A DNA stretch of 6,776 bases from Chryseobacterium gleum (GTDB taxonomy: Bacteria; Bacteroidota; Bacteroidia; Flavobacteriales_D; Crocinitomicaceae). This document shows, piece after piece, positions 5,088-6,776 of the stretch. The position numbers and the translations under genes were made by a program. The notes beneath the pieces are model-generated. The model had not been told where the DNA came from, did no database searches, and was given only the letters and a program-made list of their open reading frames with translations. Each line of letters opens with the position of its first letter. The first letter of the stretch is position 1. Location of the stretch: assembly GCA_943326825.2 (NCBI GenBank), contig CALPUT020000137.1, forward strand, positions 1-6,776, given 5' to 3'.

Positions 5088-6776
5088 TCATTCAACTGAA
5101 GTTTTATTCTGAATCAAATCACGATTATAGCGTTGAATTATAGCTTTTAATCTTTTTTCTGCTATTAACCTTTCTTTCTTTTTAATTGAAAGATAATCTT
5201 TTGTGATTTCACTTCGAACAGTGAAGTCATACAAATTTCGTGCCTTATCATTTGAGAAGGTAAACATATAATTTTTCGTGAAGTATTGAAAGTTCCCTTC
5301 AAGGTATGTAAGACCTTCTTTTTCAATCTTTTTGTAGTAGGAATTTCCAAAGGAATAATAAGAAGTTTTTATGTTTAACAAGTCTAAGATTGTAGGTAAA
5401 ATATCAATCTGTTGAAATATTTTCTTTTCAAGTTTAGGTTGAATTAATTTTTTAGGATGGTAAAAAACTATTGGAATACGATACATTTGAGTTCTATGAC
5501 TATAGAATTTGCTATTAGTTGCAGGTGTATGGTCTGCACAAAGGACAAATAATGTATTTTCAAACCAAGGTTGTTTTTTCGCTTCTTCGAAAAACTTTTT
5601 TAATGAATAATCGCCGTAATTGATTGATGCACAAATTTGTTGTGGTCCTTTTTTTACTTTTTCTCGCATGTGAGGCGGAATGTAATAAGGATGATGAGAA
5701 GAAAGTGTAAACAACGTTGCAAAAAATGGTGCTTTCATTTTTGTCAATTGTTTGGCTGTCCATGGATTAAAGTATTCGTCTAAAATCCCCCAAGTTTTGT
5801 CAAAGTGTTTATCGTTTTTGTATTCAAAACGACCGTAATATTTTTGAAATCCTGATTGACTAGCAAAGCTATTGAATCGCATAGAACCGTTGGTTGCTCC
5901 ATGGAAGAATGCTGTAGAATAACCTTTTTTTGATAAGATCGAAGGTAAAGTGTTAATTTTATTTCCACTGTAAGTAGATGAGATGTATGGATTATCCATT
6001 AATGTTGGAATTGAGGCAATAATAGAAGGTACAGCTTCAATCGATTTTTTACCATTTGCTATTCCGTATTCAAAATGAAGAGATTCTTTCAAGAGAGAGT
6101 CTAAAAATGGAGTATAAGATTCTCCATGATTATAAGTTCCTATAAATTCATTACCAAAGCTTTCAAGTATGATAATCATAACATTTGTTCCATCAGGTAA
6201 TATGTTTTGAGGGACAGAAGTTTGAATAGGATTGAATATAGTATTTTCAATTTTTTCGGAGAAATAATGCTTTTCTTCTAATCTTTCTTTGCCATAAGAT
6301 TTAATCATCGTAAAGGGAGTATTCAATACCAATGCTGTGTTTTCAACTTCTGTAAAACGAGCAACATCGATAACACTTACTGGTCTTAAGCCAGCTGTTC
6401 CTCTAGCAATAAAAAGAAAAATTGGAATGCAAATTAAAAATGATGAAATATTTTTAATGTAGAATGATTTTTTAGAAGTATATATTATTTCATAATCTTC
6501 TGTTTTTTTATAAAGATAATTGACTAAATAGGTGAATGCAATAAAAATAAGAATTAACCACCAAAAATCTTTGATAAATGTTGTCAATAACTGAAGTATA
6601 TCATTTCCAGCTCCAACAATTGAAAATAAATCGAATGTTGATCGTTTGTTTGTAAATTGAAAGTACTCTACGTCAATTAAATTAAAAATTAATAAGGTTG
6701 AATTTAAAATATGAAAGAATATTCGAAAAAAGAATTTGTAATAACGATTGTTTCTATTTTGAAATGGTAATAAAAA
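5088..6776 (-). CDS. LTA synthase-family (sulfatase-fold) phosphoglycerol transferase, N-terminus outside window
   Basis: The frame is open from the TGA at 5088-5090 to the right edge, giving 562 residues without a start, so the gene is partial. A TTG at 6585-6587 could be read as a start, but the 63 codons before it encode family-like sequence (NLIDVEYFQFTNKRST at 32-47). Membrane segments lie at about 14-34, 71-89 and 112-125. From about 195 the sulfatase-fold domain follows: IIILESFGNEF (201-211) with metal ligand Glu205; NGKKSIEAVPSI (241-252), where Ser245 sits at the position of the LtaS nucleophilic threonine; SSHHPY (359-364); and CADHTPAT (413-420) with Asp415/His416. It is an inner-membrane protein with its catalytic domain in the periplasm. 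The family transfers phosphoglycerol or similar headgroups from phospholipids; the acceptor in a Gram-negative cell is unknown. It leads an operon with a lipid kinase 6 bases downstream. A phosphoethanolamine transferase is less likely. The promoter lies outside the window. Confidence 0.9.
   Translation of the reverse strand, partial: FLLPFQNRNNRYYKFFFRIFFHILNSTLLIFNLIDVEYFQFTNKRSTFDLFSIVGAGNDILQLLTTFIKDFWWLILIFIAFTYLVNYLYKKTEDYEIIYTSKKSFYIKNISSFLICIPIFLFIARGTAGLRPVSVIDVARFTEVENTALVLNTPFTMIKSYGKERLEEKHYFSEKIENTIFNPIQTSVPQNILPDGTNVMIIILESFGNEFIGTYNHGESYTPFLDSLLKESLHFEYGIANGKKSIEAVPSIIASIPTLMDNPYISSTYSGNKINTLPSILSKKGYSTAFFHGATNGSMRFNSFASQSGFQKYYGRFEYKNDKHFDKTWGILDEYFNPWTAKQLTKMKAPFFATLFTLSSHHPYYIPPHMREKVKKGPQQICASINYGDYSLKKFFEEAKKQPWFENTLFVLCADHTPATNSKFYSHRTQMYRIPIVFYHPKKLIQPKLEKKIFQQIDILPTILDLLNIKTSYYSFGNSYYKKIEKEGLTYLEGNFQYFTKNYMFTFSNDKARNLYDFTVRSEITKDYLSIKKKERLIAEKRLKAIIQRYNRDLIQNKTSVE

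Noticed and set aside
5165..5968. Three short minus-strand open frames (5165-5350, 5560-5763, 5780-5968)
   Set aside because: They are in other frames of the LTA-synthase-like gene, which is continuous and carries family motifs through this whole region.

Overview
The window is very AT-rich and gene-dense. It looks like chromosomal DNA from a Bacteroidota species, most likely class Flavobacteriia. The evidence is that two exported proteins have signal peptides ending in an Ala-Gln junction and C-terminal type IX secretion (T9SS) sorting domains opened by a 'YPNP' motif. In addition, the start codons lack a clear Shine-Dalgarno sequence, and a HYC_CC_PP-type small cysteine-rich protein is present. 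I saw no rRNA, tRNA, CRISPR array, insertion sequence or phage gene, and no gene-free stretch longer than about 80 bases.

The left half (1-3706) reads on the plus strand. It holds the 3' end of an unidentified gene (1-138), a Cupin_5/DUF985 protein (140-613), a small Cys-rich HYC_CC_PP-like envelope protein (680-1063), a thioredoxin-fold protein with a CGSC motif and a T9SS tail (1144-1932), and a three-domain multicopper oxidase with a T9SS tail (1982-3706). The last three form a plausible envelope and cell-surface copper-handling group: a Cys-rich metal-linked protein, a secreted thiol/disulfide protein and a secreted copper oxidase. A hairpin followed by a T-run lies directly in front of the oxidase start codon and may tune its expression relative to the upstream genes.

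The two halves converge on a strong bidirectional terminator at 3714-3740.

The right half (3749-6776) reads on the minus strand with gaps of 6 and 10 bases, so it is almost certainly one operon. In transcription order it holds an LTA-synthase-like phosphoglycerol transferase of the sulfatase fold, a diacylglycerol kinase-family lipid kinase and a DUF1569/DinB-like protein. The first gene runs off the right edge of the window: its frame is open to base 6776, so a start at the internal TTG at 6587 is not credible. If the transferase uses phosphatidylglycerol as Gram-positive LtaS does, it would release diacylglycerol, and the adjacent kinase could recycle it to phosphatidic acid. The role of such a pair in a Gram-negative bacterium is the most interesting biochemical question on this side.

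Nothing here clearly shows a wholly new system. The most noteworthy points are the T9SS-exported thioredoxin-fold/oxidase pair with its intergenic hairpin, and the LtaS-like/lipid-kinase operon.
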